From: Thermoleophilales bacterium
GTDB lineage: Bacteria > Actinomycetota > Thermoleophilia > Solirubrobacterales > 70-9
NCBI GenBank assembly: GCA_020636955.1
Contig: JACJWY010000014.1
Location: 1-62,055 of the forward strand
Length of the DNA stretch: 62,055 bases
Direction: 5' to 3'
Part shown: positions 47,045 through 55,490 of the stretch, in pieces
How positions within the stretch are numbered: the stretch's first letter is position 1
How the letters are laid out: each line of letters begins with the position of its first letter
Program-made: the position numbers and the translations under genes
The notes under the pieces: generated by a model
Told to the model about the DNA's origin: nothing
The model's database searches: none
What the model saw: only the letters and a program-made list of their open reading frames with translations

Positions 47045-47896
47045 TTACTTGCGGCGCTCTTCAGCTGGCGGTTTGCCGCTCTCGCCGGTGATCGAGGGGG
47101 GCGGCCAGGGGCCGAACCAGTTGTCCCTAGCGCCGTCGAGGGTGATCACCGAACCGGAGTGAAAATCACCGGCATCGGAGGCCAGGAAGGCGATCAGCCA
47201 TGCCATCTCCTCTGACTCCCCGACCCTTCCCATGGGGATCGTCCGGTCCACCACCTCGACGATTTCCTTCGGGTACTTGTTGACGAAGGTGTCGGTGGCA
47301 AACTGACCAGCCGCGATCGCACAGGTGCGGATGCCGAACCGGGCCCACTCGATCGAGAGCGTGCGCATCATGTTCTCGACCGCGGCGCGGGCCGCTCCCG
47401 AATGGACCATCCCCGGCATGCCGTTATGGGGAGAAAGGGTGACGCTGATCACCGCGCCCTTCTCCTGGGGAATGAAAGCCCTGGTCGCGGCGGCATGGGT
47501 CATCAGCCAGGTGCCGGTCACGTTGAGTTCGATCACGGTGCGAAAGCCCTTCGGACTGATCGCTTCGGCCGGAGTCAGGAACTGCCCGCCGGCGTTGTTG
47601 ACCAGGGTGTCGATGCGGCCGTGACGTTCGATGATTCCGTCAAAGAAACGGTCGACGCCCTCTTCATCCCGGATGTCGAGCGGCTCGTGTTCAAAGCTTC
47701 CCGGCAGGTCAGTGGCCAGGCCGGCCGTCTCTTCGAGCGGTTCAGGACGCCTGCCGCAGCCGATAACTGTCGCCCCCAGGCTGACCATCTCCAGAGTCGC
47801 TTCCCGTCCCAGCCCGGTTCCGGCTCCCGACACCACCACGACCTTCCCGTCGAGCAGGCCATCCCGGAAAATCTCTGAGCGTACGTTTTCTCCCAT
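47045..47896 (-). CDS. SDR protein resembling 2,4-dienoyl-CoA reductase, altered catalytic site
   Basis: 283 aa. Cofactor motif SGAGTGLG (23-30) and NNAGGQF are intact. The classical Y-x-x-x-K is replaced by S166-GAA-R170, in VHSGAARAAVENMM. Dienoyl-CoA reductases also lack the Tyr but keep the Lys, so this protein is one step further away. The C-terminus carries WFGPWPPPS. Start ATG 47896 has TAGGAT 12 nt upstream. It is divergent from an MBL-fold gene with a 50-nt gap. Activity uncertain. Confidence 0.82.
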   Translation of the reverse strand: MGENVRSEIFRDGLLDGKVVVVSGAGTGLGREATLEMVSLGATVIGCGRRPEPLEETAGLATDLPGSFEHEPLDIRDEEGVDRFFDGIIERHGRIDTLVNNAGGQFLTPAEAISPKGFRTVIELNVTGTWLMTHAAATRAFIPQEKGAVISVTLSPHNGMPGMVHSGAARAAVENMMRTLSIEWARFGIRTCAIAAGQFATDTFVNKYPKEIVEVVDRTIPMGRVGESEEMAWLIAFLASDAGDFHSGSVITLDGARDNWFGPWPPPSITGESGKPPAEERRK

Positions 47897-47933
47897 TGGC
47901 TGGCTCGAATCCTATCCCTGACGGGACCAGCGG

Positions 47934-47939
47934 TAAGGT
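47934..47939 (+). promoter_or_regulatory. -10 hexamer TAAGGT, leaderless start
   Basis: TAAGGT ends 7 nt before GTG 47947. This supports GTG 47947 over the earlier in-frame start at 47896, which would overlap the divergent gene start. Confidence 0.45.
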
Positions 47940-47946
47940 CACGCGG

Positions 47947-48852
47947 GTGAGCATTCACGCTGAATCAAGACCGCTCGAAACGCCTCTCCCCGGGGGCAGC
48001 GATGGCGCAACCGTGACCGTGGAGCCGATGGTCACCGGAACCTTCAGCAGCCCGCCGATCCTTCATGACAGCCCCAAGGGGAAAGCGGGCACCTTCGCGA
48101 TTCTCCGTTCGACCCGAAAGGAACGGGAGCCGAACCCGATTCCCTGTTTCCTCATCCGTCATCCCTCGGCCGGACTGATCCTGGTCGACACCGGCCTTCA
48201 CCCTTCGATCGCATCCGATCCCGCCTCGAACCTGGGCAAGTTCACCACCTGGTTGATGCGTCCCCATCAGGAGCCGGGGCAGGACGTGCTTTCCCGGTTG
48301 CGCGAGAAGGGCATCAGCCCCTCGGACATTCGCATGGTCATCTTTACCCACCTTCATTACGACCATGCCTCGGCGATCTCGGAGTTCCCGGACTCGACCC
48401 TGATCGTCAACGACGTCGAGTGGAAGTACGCGGCGACGGTTCGCAGTCCCGACTTCAAGGGCTACCGTCGCCAGCAGTTCGACTACGCCTTCGACTTCCG
48501 GACGATCTCCTTCGATTCCGACAAGGTCGGCTCCTACGTCAGCTTCGGCCGCACCCTCGACCTGTTCGGCGACGGGTCGATCCGCCTCGCTTCCACCCCG
48601 GGCCACTCACCCGGCCATCAGTCGCTGATCTGCCGGCTCAAGGACCGCGACCTGGTGATCAGCGGCGACGCGATCTACGAGAAGAGCAAACTGGAGGCGG
48701 GAGCGAGCCTTCCGGGCAGCATGTATGACGAGCACAACTACAAGCGCAGCCTCGGCGAACTCAGGCGCTTCCACCAGACCTACCCCTCGGCGGAAATCAC
48801 CGCCGGCCACGAAACCGCCTACTACGAAAACGCCCCCGAAGTCTGGGAGTGA
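47947..48852 (+). CDS. MBL-fold hydrolase, lactonase-like
   Basis: 301 aa. The metal motif H135-x-H137-x-D139-H140 in FTHLHYDHA, His in GHSPGHQS, Asp in ISGDAIY and a late His in TAGHE form a complete dinuclear site. LVDTGLHP and the loop lengths recall AttM/AhlD-type N-acyl-homoserine lactonases, though other lactones are possible. Ending TGATCA is shared with the convergent plsC gene: each stop codon supplies half of the palindrome. Confidence 0.86.
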   Translation: MSIHAESRPLETPLPGGSDGATVTVEPMVTGTFSSPPILHDSPKGKAGTFAILRSTRKEREPNPIPCFLIRHPSAGLILVDTGLHPSIASDPASNLGKFTTWLMRPHQEPGQDVLSRLREKGISPSDIRMVIFTHLHYDHASAISEFPDSTLIVNDVEWKYAATVRSPDFKGYRRQQFDYAFDFRTISFDSDKVGSYVSFGRTLDLFGDGSIRLASTPGHSPGHQSLICRLKDRDLVISGDAIYEKSKLEAGASLPGSMYDEHNYKRSLGELRRFHQTYPSAEITAGHETAYYENAPEVWE

Positions 48853-49626
48853 TCAGGGCTCGATCGTGCGGCCCGGTTCGGGCGCCTTCACCTTCTCGCG
48901 CAGCGCCTGCTTGACGCCACGACGACCCTTCTCGTCAAGTGCCGTGTACATCCGCTTGACCTGGTCGAAGACTTCCTTCGAGCAATCGAGCTGCTGTTCG
49001 CGCGTGGCGTTCCCGATCACCGGGAAGGTCATCGGTTCACCGAACTGAACGGTCACCTTCGGCAGCACGAGCTTCTTCCACTTGCGAACCGAAGCCGACC
49101 CGTGAATCGCCACCGGTACCACCGGCACCCCGCTATCAAGCGCGATCCGGCCGATGCCGGGTTTGGCTTCGCCGAGGCCGCCGGTCCGGGAGCGTCCGCC
49201 CTCGGCATAAACGAGAACGCAGCCGCCCTGCTCGAAGATGGCATCAACCGTCTTGAAAGCTTCCTCGTCCTTGTAACCGCGCCGCACAGGGAACACCCCG
49301 CCGTACTTGAAGATCTGAGTCAGGCCAGGAGCTCCGAAGAGCTGTGACTTCGCCATGAAGCGGATCTTCCGCCGCAGGTAGACCCCGGCGAAGAAGTGAT
49401 CCATGTTCGAGAAGTGGTTGGGCGCCAGCAGGACGGGACCCTCGGCAGGAACGTTTTCGGTGCCGATTGCCCGGGTCCGGTAGAGGCCGACCGCGATCGG
49501 GGTGAGCACTGCCCGGACCGCCTCGTAAACCCAGTTCGGCTCGTGGTTTCTCGACCGTTCGTGGATGTGGTCGAAATACTCGGCGGGCCGGTTGTCTTTG
49601 TACCGCTGGGGCTTCAGTTCGGACAT
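48853..49626 (-). CDS. plsC: 1-acyl-glycerol-3-phosphate acyltransferase (PlsC family)
   Basis: 257 aa. Acyltransferase motifs are N70-H71-x4-D76 (catalytic His-Asp), FPVRRGYKDE, YAEGGRSRTG (EGG phosphate-binding motif) and VPVVPVAI. It adds the second acyl chain in phospholipid synthesis, or acylates another polyol phosphate. A hydrophobic stretch near residues 35-50 could dip into the membrane. It is followed by glycerol kinase 35 nt away on the same strand, giving a glycerolipid pair. Confidence 0.9.
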   Translation of the reverse strand: MSELKPQRYKDNRPAEYFDHIHERSRNHEPNWVYEAVRAVLTPIAVGLYRTRAIGTENVPAEGPVLLAPNHFSNMDHFFAGVYLRRKIRFMAKSQLFGAPGLTQIFKYGGVFPVRRGYKDEEAFKTVDAIFEQGGCVLVYAEGGRSRTGGLGEAKPGIGRIALDSGVPVVPVAIHGSASVRKWKKLVLPKVTVQFGEPMTFPVIGNATREQQLDCSKEVFDQVKRMYTALDEKGRRGVKQALREKVKAPEPGRTIEP

Positions 49627-49661
49627 GGGTTAGGGCGCACTACCCCGGCGGCAACATCCGG

Positions 49662-51110
49662 TTACAAGGCCCAGCGGCGTGACCTCTCGACCGCGCGATG
49701 CCAGTCGGCGAGAAGCGAGCCGGCCTGGTCCCGGCTCATCCGCGGCTCGTAGCGGGCAGCCGGCCTCCACATCCCGCGGACCTGATCGATGGTCCAGGAA
49801 CCGCCACCGATCCCGGCCAGGCAGGCTGCGCCGAAAGCTGTTGTCTCGCTGATTTCCGGAATCTCGACCGGCACCCCGAGCAGATCCGCCTGGAACTGCA
49901 TCAGCCACTTGTTCGCGACCGCCCCGCCATCGGCACGCAAAATATCGAGCTGCTCGCCGGAGGCCGCTTCCTGGGCCCGGACCGCATCGACCGTCTGGTA
50001 GGCGATCGCCTCCAGGGCAGCGCGGGCAAGGTGGCTTTTTGTCGTGCCCCGGGTCAGCCCGACCATGGTTCCGCGGGCGTAGGGATCCCACCATGGCGAG
50101 CCGAGCCCGGTCAGCGCCGGCACGAAGTAGACCCCGTCATTTGACTCCAGCGAAGCGGCCATCGCCTCGGTTTCACGGGCGTCCTTGATGATCCCGAGTC
50201 CGTCCCGCAGCCATTGAACGGCCGAGCCGGTCACGAAGACCGATGCCTCGAGGGCGTAGTCGACTTCGTCTCCGATCCCCCAGGCAATGGTTCCCAGCAG
50301 CCCCTCGCCCGGATCGGGTTTCTCCTGTCCGGCATTGAGCAAAACAAAGCTGCCGGTTCCGTAGGTGTTCTTGGCCATTCCCGGCTCGTGGCACATCTGC
50401 CCGAAGAGAGCCGATTGCTGATCGCCACCGATGCCCGCGACCGGTACCTCCCCGCCGAACCCAGTGGTCGTTCCGAAGATTCCGGCCGAGGGCCGCGCTT
50501 CCGGGAGCGATCCCGGATCCACTCCGAAAACCTCGCACAGTTCCGGGTCCCAATCGAGTTTGCCCGTGTCAAAGAGCATTGTCCGCGAGGCATTGGTCAG
50601 GTCGGTCACATGCACGCCACACATCCGGTGGACCAGCCAGGAGTCGATCGTCCCGAAGACCGCCCGGTCAGCCCCTTCGGCGTTCTGGCGCAGCCACTCG
50701 ATCTTTGTCGCCGAAAAGTAGGGGTCGAGCACCAGGCCGGTCCGCTCCCTAACCAGTGATTCGAGGCCCTCGGCCTTCAGTTCGTCGCAGCGTGCGGCGC
50801 CACGACGGTCCTGCCAGACCAGGGCGCGGTGCAGCGGTTTGCCGGTTTCGGGGTCCCAGGCGACGACGGTCTCCCGCTGGTTGGTGATCCCGATCGCATC
50901 CAGGTCCGGGCCGCTGATGCCGGCCCCGGCCAGGGCCCGAGCGGCAACCCCCCAGGTGGTCTCCCAGATCTCCTCCGCTTCATGTTCGACCCAGCCGGGT
51001 TGCGGGAAATGCTGCTTGAACTCGGCGTAGCCCCTGCCCCGGATCTTGCCTTCGTCATCGAAGACCAGAGCGGTCGAACCGGTAGTGCCCTGATCGATCG
51101 CGAGGATCAT
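49662..51110 (-). CDS. glpK: Glycerol kinase
   Basis: 482 aa, slightly under the usual 495-500. It begins ILAIDQGTTGSTALVFD (phosphate loop) and has GITNQRETVVAWD, GGDQQSALFGQ and DGGAVANKWLMQFQAD, standard FGGY/GlpK blocks. It phosphorylates glycerol to glycerol-3-phosphate, feeding phospholipid synthesis by the adjacent acyltransferase. ATG 51110 overlaps the glycosyltransferase stop (ATGA). No glpF or glpD is in the window. Confidence 0.95.
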   Translation of the reverse strand: MILAIDQGTTGSTALVFDDEGKIRGRGYAEFKQHFPQPGWVEHEAEEIWETTWGVAARALAGAGISGPDLDAIGITNQRETVVAWDPETGKPLHRALVWQDRRGAARCDELKAEGLESLVRERTGLVLDPYFSATKIEWLRQNAEGADRAVFGTIDSWLVHRMCGVHVTDLTNASRTMLFDTGKLDWDPELCEVFGVDPGSLPEARPSAGIFGTTTGFGGEVPVAGIGGDQQSALFGQMCHEPGMAKNTYGTGSFVLLNAGQEKPDPGEGLLGTIAWGIGDEVDYALEASVFVTGSAVQWLRDGLGIIKDARETEAMAASLESNDGVYFVPALTGLGSPWWDPYARGTMVGLTRGTTKSHLARAALEAIAYQTVDAVRAQEAASGEQLDILRADGGAVANKWLMQFQADLLGVPVEIPEISETTAFGAACLAGIGGGSWTIDQVRGMWRPAARYEPRMSRDQAGSLLADWHRAVERSRRWAL

Positions 51111-51844
51111 GAGGGTCGCCTCCCGTCCGGTCCGCGGCCGCCGCGCCTTGCCCACCAGACGCGGGCGAAGTCGATCAGCTGGCGGAACCGGTGAAGGAAG
51201 CCTTTGAGGCTTTTTCCGGTGGCCTTGTGGGCCAGGTCGATTTCGTATTCGCCGAGCCGGTATCCGGCCCGGACCGCGTCGATCGTCATGCCCGTCTCCA
51301 TTCCATAGGAAGCAGCGAAAGGAAGGACCTCCCGAAGCACTTCCAGTCTCATCGCCCGTTGGCCCGAGATCGGCGCCTCCGGCTCGGCCCCGCAACGCTT
51401 GCGGATCACCCAGGCAGAGAAACCGAGGGCGAACCCGAATCCGCCACCGACCCGCTTCGCGAACATTGCCACGGCGAGGTCGCAATCACCAGTCTCGACT
51501 GCTTCGACCAGCGGCGCGAGATTGCCGGCGGAGCGGGCCAGATCGCCGTCGCAGAGTAGAACCAATCGGGGGGGACCGTTCCCTTCCGGGCCGGGGTCAC
51601 TCAGCATCGCTTCGGCGCAGGCGGTCATGTTGCCGCCCTTGCCGTGCGGTTTGCCCCGGCTCACTACCTTCGCCCCGGCCGCCATTGCCGCTTCAGCGGT
51701 GCCGTCATCGGAGGCGTCGTCGGCGACCCAGAGCGCGGCGCCGGGAAAGGCTTTCCTTAGCGATCCGATAGTGCCGGCAATCACGTCGGCTTCGTTTCTC
51801 GCCGCGATCAGCACCGCAAGGGAATTGGCGTGGGAAATCTCCAC
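51107..51844 (-). CDS. Family 2 glycosyltransferase
   Basis: 245 aa. GT2 pattern: LAVLIAARNEADVI, WVADDASDDGTAE, GKPHGKGGN and the D-x-D in LLCDGDLAR. No membrane helix except a weak central hydrophobic stretch (GFGFALGFSAWVI). The C-terminus is basic (RRGGRGPDGRR). Start GTG 51844 has TAAAGT 8 nt upstream. The acceptor is unknown; coupling to glpK suggests a glycerol-derived lipid or glucosylglycerol-type product. Confidence 0.85.
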   Translation of the reverse strand: MEISHANSLAVLIAARNEADVIAGTIGSLRKAFPGAALWVADDASDDGTAEAAMAAGAKVVSRGKPHGKGGNMTACAEAMLSDPGPEGNGPPRLVLLCDGDLARSAGNLAPLVEAVETGDCDLAVAMFAKRVGGGFGFALGFSAWVIRKRCGAEPEAPISGQRAMRLEVLREVLPFAASYGMETGMTIDAVRAGYRLGEYEIDLAHKATGKSLKGFLHRFRQLIDFARVWWARRGGRGPDGRRPS

Positions 51845-51852
51845 CGGAGCGG

Positions 51853-51858
51853 ACTTTA
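51853..51858 (-). promoter_or_regulatory. -10 hexamer TAAAGT, leaderless start
   Basis: TAAAGT on the minus strand ends 8 nt before GTG 51844. Confidence 0.42.
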
Positions 51859-51898
51859 TCTGCGACTGGCGCGGCAGCCGAACCCCCAGTCCTTCGAA

Positions 51899-51904
51899 TA
51901 GAGT
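51899..51904 (+). promoter_or_regulatory. -10 hexamer TAGAGT, leaderless start
   Basis: TAGAGT ends 8 nt before ATG 51913 of the biotin-carrier gene, back to back with the divergent TAAAGT at 51853-51858. Confidence 0.42.
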
Positions 51905-51912
51905 TCCGGCCC

Positions 51913-52125
51913 ATGGCGAACATCGAAGCTCACATCACCGGGAACGTCTGGAAGATCCAGGTCAAGGTCGGAGACGAGGTCTCTGAAGAAGACGAGGTAA
52001 TCATCCTCGAGTCGATGAAGATGGAGATCCCGGTCGAGTCCGAGGATGATGGCGTGGTCAAGGAGATCCTCTGCGAAGAGGGCCAGTCCGTGACCGAAGG
52101 TGACGTCCTGATCGTCCTCGAGTAG
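51913..52125 (+). CDS. Free-standing biotinyl carrier protein
   Basis: 70 aa, a single biotinyl/lipoyl domain. The biotinylation site is E33-S-M-K36-M-E. Small carriers of this size act with acyl-CoA carboxylases (for example the yng cluster of Bacillus). The nearest carboxyltransferase is at 36.8-38.4 kb, and no biotin carboxylase is in the window. An enoyl-CoA hydratase follows after 18 nt and is probably co-transcribed. Confidence 0.92.
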   Translation: MANIEAHITGNVWKIQVKVGDEVSEEDEVIILESMKMEIPVESEDDGVVKEILCEEGQSVTEGDVLIVLE

Positions 52126-52143
52126 CCGGCAACTGGCAAGCCG

Positions 52144-52962
52144 ATGAGCCTTTCGGTCGACACCGGCACGGAGAAGGTCCGGCTCGACTTTCCCGCCGAG
52201 GCGGTTGCCCGCCTCACCATCTCTAACCCGCCGAAGCGAAACGCCCTGGATCACGAGATCCTCGATGCGATCACGGCGACGGTGCCGCGCCTCGACTCGG
52301 GCATCGAAGTCCGTTGCCTGCTTGTCACCGGAGAGGATCCGGTCTTTTCGGCCGGTTACGACATCGGTGGCATTCCGGCCGAGAGCTTCGAGCAGGACGC
52401 GGAGGCGCTGGTCGCCCATCCGTTCACTGCGGCCCTCGACGCGATCGAGGAATTTCCGTGGCCGACTGTCGCCGCCCTCAACGGCCACTGTCTCGGCGGA
52501 GCGCTGGAGATGGCGGTCACCTGTGATCTCAGGATCGCCGCCCCTCAGGCGAAGCTCGGCATGCCCCCGGCCAAACTTGGCCTGATCTACGGCCACACCG
52601 GGCTGATCCGCTTCATCCGCACGATTGGCCTGCCCCGCACCCGGGAACTCTTCTTCACCGGCGACATGCTTCCCGCTGCCCGGGCCGATGAAATCGGCCT
52701 GGTGAATCGCCTCACCACCGGATCCGGCGAAGACTTCGCGAACGAAGCGGTCGAGCTTGCTGCCGGAATCGCGGCCAACGCGCCGCTCTCAATGAGGGGC
52801 AACAAACAGGCGATCTGCACAATCACCGAAAACCCGGTGCTTTCGGAAGAGCAGGTGAAAGAGCTTGTCGAGCTTCGGGAATCCTGCTTCACATCGGCGG
52901 ATTTCCTCGAAGGCATCACCGCCTTCGGTGAAAAGCGAAGGCCGAACTGGACTGGCCGCTAG
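52144..52962 (+). CDS. Enoyl-CoA hydratase/isomerase
   Basis: 272 aa. Crotonase blocks are VFSAGYDIGGIP, ALNGHCLGGALEMAVTCDLRIA and GMPPAKLGLIYGHTG. In the first Glu position it keeps E (GGALEMAVTCD); in the second, the usual E of P-E is replaced by A (PPAKLGL), so it may be an isomerase, decarboxylase or other crotonase rather than a hydratase. It is placed with a biotin carrier, like YngF with YngHB in Bacillus leucine degradation. Confidence 0.86.
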   Translation: MSLSVDTGTEKVRLDFPAEAVARLTISNPPKRNALDHEILDAITATVPRLDSGIEVRCLLVTGEDPVFSAGYDIGGIPAESFEQDAEALVAHPFTAALDAIEEFPWPTVAALNGHCLGGALEMAVTCDLRIAAPQAKLGMPPAKLGLIYGHTGLIRFIRTIGLPRTRELFFTGDMLPAARADEIGLVNRLTTGSGEDFANEAVELAAGIAANAPLSMRGNKQAICTITENPVLSEEQVKELVELRESCFTSADFLEGITAFGEKRRPNWTGR

Positions 52963-53049
52963 CGCGCAATTTTCGACAAGACTGTTACGCGGTAGTAACA
53001 ATTCTGCGAAAGATCGACCGGACTGGCCGTGGCACCCCGATCGGCACGC

Positions 53050-53055
53050 TACTCT
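53050..53055 (+). promoter_or_regulatory. -10 hexamer TACTCT, leaderless start
   Basis: TACTCT ends 6 nt before ATG 53062, identical in sequence and spacing to the erpA promoter. It excludes the upstream in-frame GTG 53029. Confidence 0.5.
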
Positions 53056-53061
53056 GAATTC

Positions 53062-53388
53062 ATGGCAGTCCATCCCCAACGAACCACCTGGACCGACGAA
53101 AGGCTCGATGACCTCAGCCAGTCGGTGAGGGACGGTTTTGAAAGGGTCGACGCCGATATCCGGGATCTCCGGACCGAGTTGCGGAGCGGATTTGACAAGA
53201 ACGATGCCGTCCATTCGGCAATCCGCTCGGAGATGAAAGCAGGGTTTGACCGGGTGGATAAACGGTTCGAACGGGTGGACCAGCGATTTGACCAACTCAC
53301 TGCCCGAATTGACTCACTTCAGCTGGCGCTCGTCGTGGGCATGGTCGGGATCATCGGCGCGATCATCGCCAGTTCGATCTTCGGTTGA
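53062..53388 (+). CDS. Small coiled-coil protein with C-terminal membrane anchor
   Basis: 108 aa. Residues about 10-85 are heptad-rich with repeated GF-x-R-V-D and R-F-x-x-V-D units (DGFERVDADIRDLRTELRSGF is typical, shown in part), predicted coiled coil. One membrane helix ends the protein (about 86-107, LALVVGMVGIIGAIIASSIFG). Such proteins trimerise or tether to membranes. Function unknown. Start ATG 53062 fixed by the TACTCT hexamer 6 nt before it. Confidence 0.75.
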   Translation: MAVHPQRTTWTDERLDDLSQSVRDGFERVDADIRDLRTELRSGFDKNDAVHSAIRSEMKAGFDRVDKRFERVDQRFDQLTARIDSLQLALVVGMVGIIGAIIASSIFG

Positions 53389-53444
53389 GTCCCGGGGAGA
53401 GAAGCCGGAGTACCTGGGCTGGATCTCAGTCTCCCGTTTGTCTC

Positions 53445-54656
53445 TCAACTCCCGAGGCTGGCCCGGAGCTGGAGGGTGCGGTTGGTCGCCCGGGTGAACT
53501 GGCCCCGGGGGAGCTTGCCGCCTCGAAGGCGGGTGGCGATCGCCTGCTCGCCTCGTCCGGCTGACTGCCAGTCACCGTAGAGCAGGATGTCCATCCCGGC
53601 GTGTGCGGCGGCGATCGCGGCGCGTTTGGCGCCGCCGAAATCGCTGACCGCGACGGTTCCCATTGCGTCGGTAATCGTCACACCGTTGAAGCCGAGCCGT
53701 TGCCGGAGCTGGCCGCGGACGATCTTCGGTTCGAACATGGCGGGTTTGGGACCGAGAGCCGGGTAGATCGCGGAGCCGACCATGACCAGCTTGCCGCGGG
53801 CAGCGATGAAGGGCCCGTACGGGGCCATGTCCACCTTGCGGAGGGCCGCCCTGGAAAGGCGGATCCTCTGCACAGCGAAATCGGTGTTCTCGCCGGCCGC
53901 ACCGAGCCCGGGGAAATGTTTGGCGGTCGCGGCAACGCCGGTCCGCTGCAAGGCGCGGGCGAAGGGGATCGCGGTCGCGTTCACCTTCTTCACCGTGGAA
54001 CCGAAACCACGGTCGGTGTCGGCGATTACACCTCCCGGACGGGCGACGTCGAGCACCGGAGCCAGGTCAACGTTGATGCCGGCGTTTTTCAGGTTGCGAC
54101 CGGTCAGGGTTCCCTGGCGCTGCGAGTAGGCGGCACCGCGGGCGCCCATCTGTTCGGCCGAGGCGTTTGGCGCGCCGGAAAGCCGTTTGACCAGGCCGCC
54201 CTCCTGGTCGACCATGATCAGCAGCGGGTAACGCCGGAGGCCGTCAGGCCTCGCGATCCGTTCGAGCGAGCTGGTCAGCCGCTGGATCTGCTTTCGGGAA
54301 CCGAGGTTGTCCGCGAAGAGGATGACCCCGCCGATCAATCCGGCCCTGATCCTCCTCCGGATCACGGAAGGAACGGTGGTGCCCTCGAATCCGGCGACGA
54401 TCCGCTGACCGGCCATCTGGTGGTAGGTCAGACCGGCCGACAGGTTCCGGGGCAGCGGAGGGAACGGCGAACTGGCAGATTCGGATTTGACAAACGGGCC
54501 GACGCCCGCCGGACCCGGGCCACCAGAATTCGTTCCCGTGGGCGAAGAGCCCGGGTCTCCCTGAGGCGAAGATAAAACCAACAGGGCCAGCAAACCGAGC
54601 AGCAGAACGACTGCGGCGGCAGCACCCAGGGGCGATTTCTTCAGAACCGACGCCAT
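53445..54656 (-). CDS. Glycoside hydrolase family 3 (NagZ-like), altered active site
   Basis: 403 aa. An N-terminal membrane anchor or signal (about 10-30) and a Pro/Gly/Ser linker precede the GH3 barrel: IGGVILFADNLGS, LLIMVDQEGGLVKRL, APVLDVARPGGVIADTDRGFG, VAATAKHFPGLGAAGENTDF, and ITDAMG with the nucleophile Asp. NagZ proteins usually have KHFPGHGDT..DSH, whose His-Asp dyad is the acid/base. Here it is KHFPGLG with no DSH, so hydrolysis may be lost or use another acid. Start ATG 54656 has TATCAT 6 nt upstream. Likely acts on peptidoglycan. Confidence 0.86.
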   Translation of the reverse strand: MASVLKKSPLGAAAAVVLLLGLLALLVLSSPQGDPGSSPTGTNSGGPGPAGVGPFVKSESASSPFPPLPRNLSAGLTYHQMAGQRIVAGFEGTTVPSVIRRRIRAGLIGGVILFADNLGSRKQIQRLTSSLERIARPDGLRRYPLLIMVDQEGGLVKRLSGAPNASAEQMGARGAAYSQRQGTLTGRNLKNAGINVDLAPVLDVARPGGVIADTDRGFGSTVKKVNATAIPFARALQRTGVAATAKHFPGLGAAGENTDFAVQRIRLSRAALRKVDMAPYGPFIAARGKLVMVGSAIYPALGPKPAMFEPKIVRGQLRQRLGFNGVTITDAMGTVAVSDFGGAKRAAIAAAHAGMDILLYGDWQSAGRGEQAIATRLRGGKLPRGQFTRATNRTLQLRASLGS

Positions 54657-54662
54657 GATTCG

Positions 54663-54668
54663 ATGATA
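54663..54668 (-). promoter_or_regulatory. -10 hexamer TATCAT, leaderless start
   Basis: TATCAT (five of six consensus bases) on the minus strand ends 6 nt before ATG 54656, inside the 26-nt gap after yaaA. Confidence 0.5.
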
Positions 54669-54682
54669 CGCGGGCGGCAGCC

Positions 54683-55447
54683 TCAGCCCGGTTCGATCAC
54701 ATCGAGGGTCTTGCCGGTGATTTCAACCGTCTTCCCCTCCTTCTCGAGCAGCCCGGCCAGGGTTTCCAGATCCTTCGGCACCACCCGGGTCGAGAGCGCG
54801 GTCCGGGCGACCTCGCCCCGCACCGCCTTTGCCATGTGGGAGATCGTCTTGCGGCTGCCATCGGTCTCGGTGAATCCACGGACGGTGACCAAACGGGCAT
54901 GTTTCGGCTTCCAGGCCGCGGAGTAGGCCCCGGAGCGCATGTCGAGGACGAGCCCTCCTTCTTCGTCGTGACCGCCCGCCGCCATGGCCGCTGCCAGCGA
55001 CTCTCGCCAGAAGGCGGGCAGGCCCCCGATCTTCGGCAGCTTCGCTTTCATCGAAAAGCGGTAGTAGGGGATCCGGTCAGACGGAGCGAGGAATCCCCAG
55101 AGGGCCGAGGAAATCAGAACGTTCTCCGAAGCCCGGCGTTTGCCTGCCGCGGTCAGACTGTCGAATCCGAGCCGCTCATAAAGCACGCCGGTGTAGACCT
55201 CTGATGCCGGGGCGACCGGAGAGGTTGCCAACTCTGCGTCGCGGGCAATTTCTCCCACCTGGCCCTCGGAGATTCCGAGCGCCTCGATCGCCTTTTTCCG
55301 GGGGGAGCTTCCGAGCTTCTCCAGCGCGGCGATCAATCCGGCCCGTCGGTCGCGCAGTGCATCGGCAAAGGCCAGTGAGTCGAGATCGAGACGGGACTTT
55401 CCGGAAGGTGAAGCCTTTCCTTCAGAGGGAGGAAGCAGAATCAGCAT
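54683..55447 (-). CDS. yaaA: YaaA/DUF328 family peroxide-stress protein
   Basis: 254 aa. The family pattern is PPSEGKA at the N-terminus, GVLYERLGFDSL, LISSALWGFLAPSDRIPYYRFSMK (shown by ends LISSALWG and PYYRFSMK), and DMRSGAYSAAWKP. In Escherichia coli YaaA limits intracellular free iron and helps peroxide resistance. Start ATG 55447 has TAGATT 7 nt upstream; an earlier TTG three codons up overlaps that hexamer and is rejected. Confidence 0.9.
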   Translation of the reverse strand: MLILLPPSEGKASPSGKSRLDLDSLAFADALRDRRAGLIAALEKLGSSPRKKAIEALGISEGQVGEIARDAELATSPVAPASEVYTGVLYERLGFDSLTAAGKRRASENVLISSALWGFLAPSDRIPYYRFSMKAKLPKIGGLPAFWRESLAAAMAAGGHDEEGGLVLDMRSGAYSAAWKPKHARLVTVRGFTETDGSRKTISHMAKAVRGEVARTALSTRVVPKDLETLAGLLEKEGKTVEITGKTLDVIEPG

Positions 55448-55454
55448 CGCCGGC

Positions 55455-55460
55455 AATCTA
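55455..55460 (-). promoter_or_regulatory. -10 hexamer TAGATT, leaderless start
   Basis: TAGATT on the minus strand ends 7 nt before ATG 55447. Confidence 0.45.
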
Positions 55461-55490
55461 TTCGCGCAGCCGGCCCGACCCCGGGCCGGC

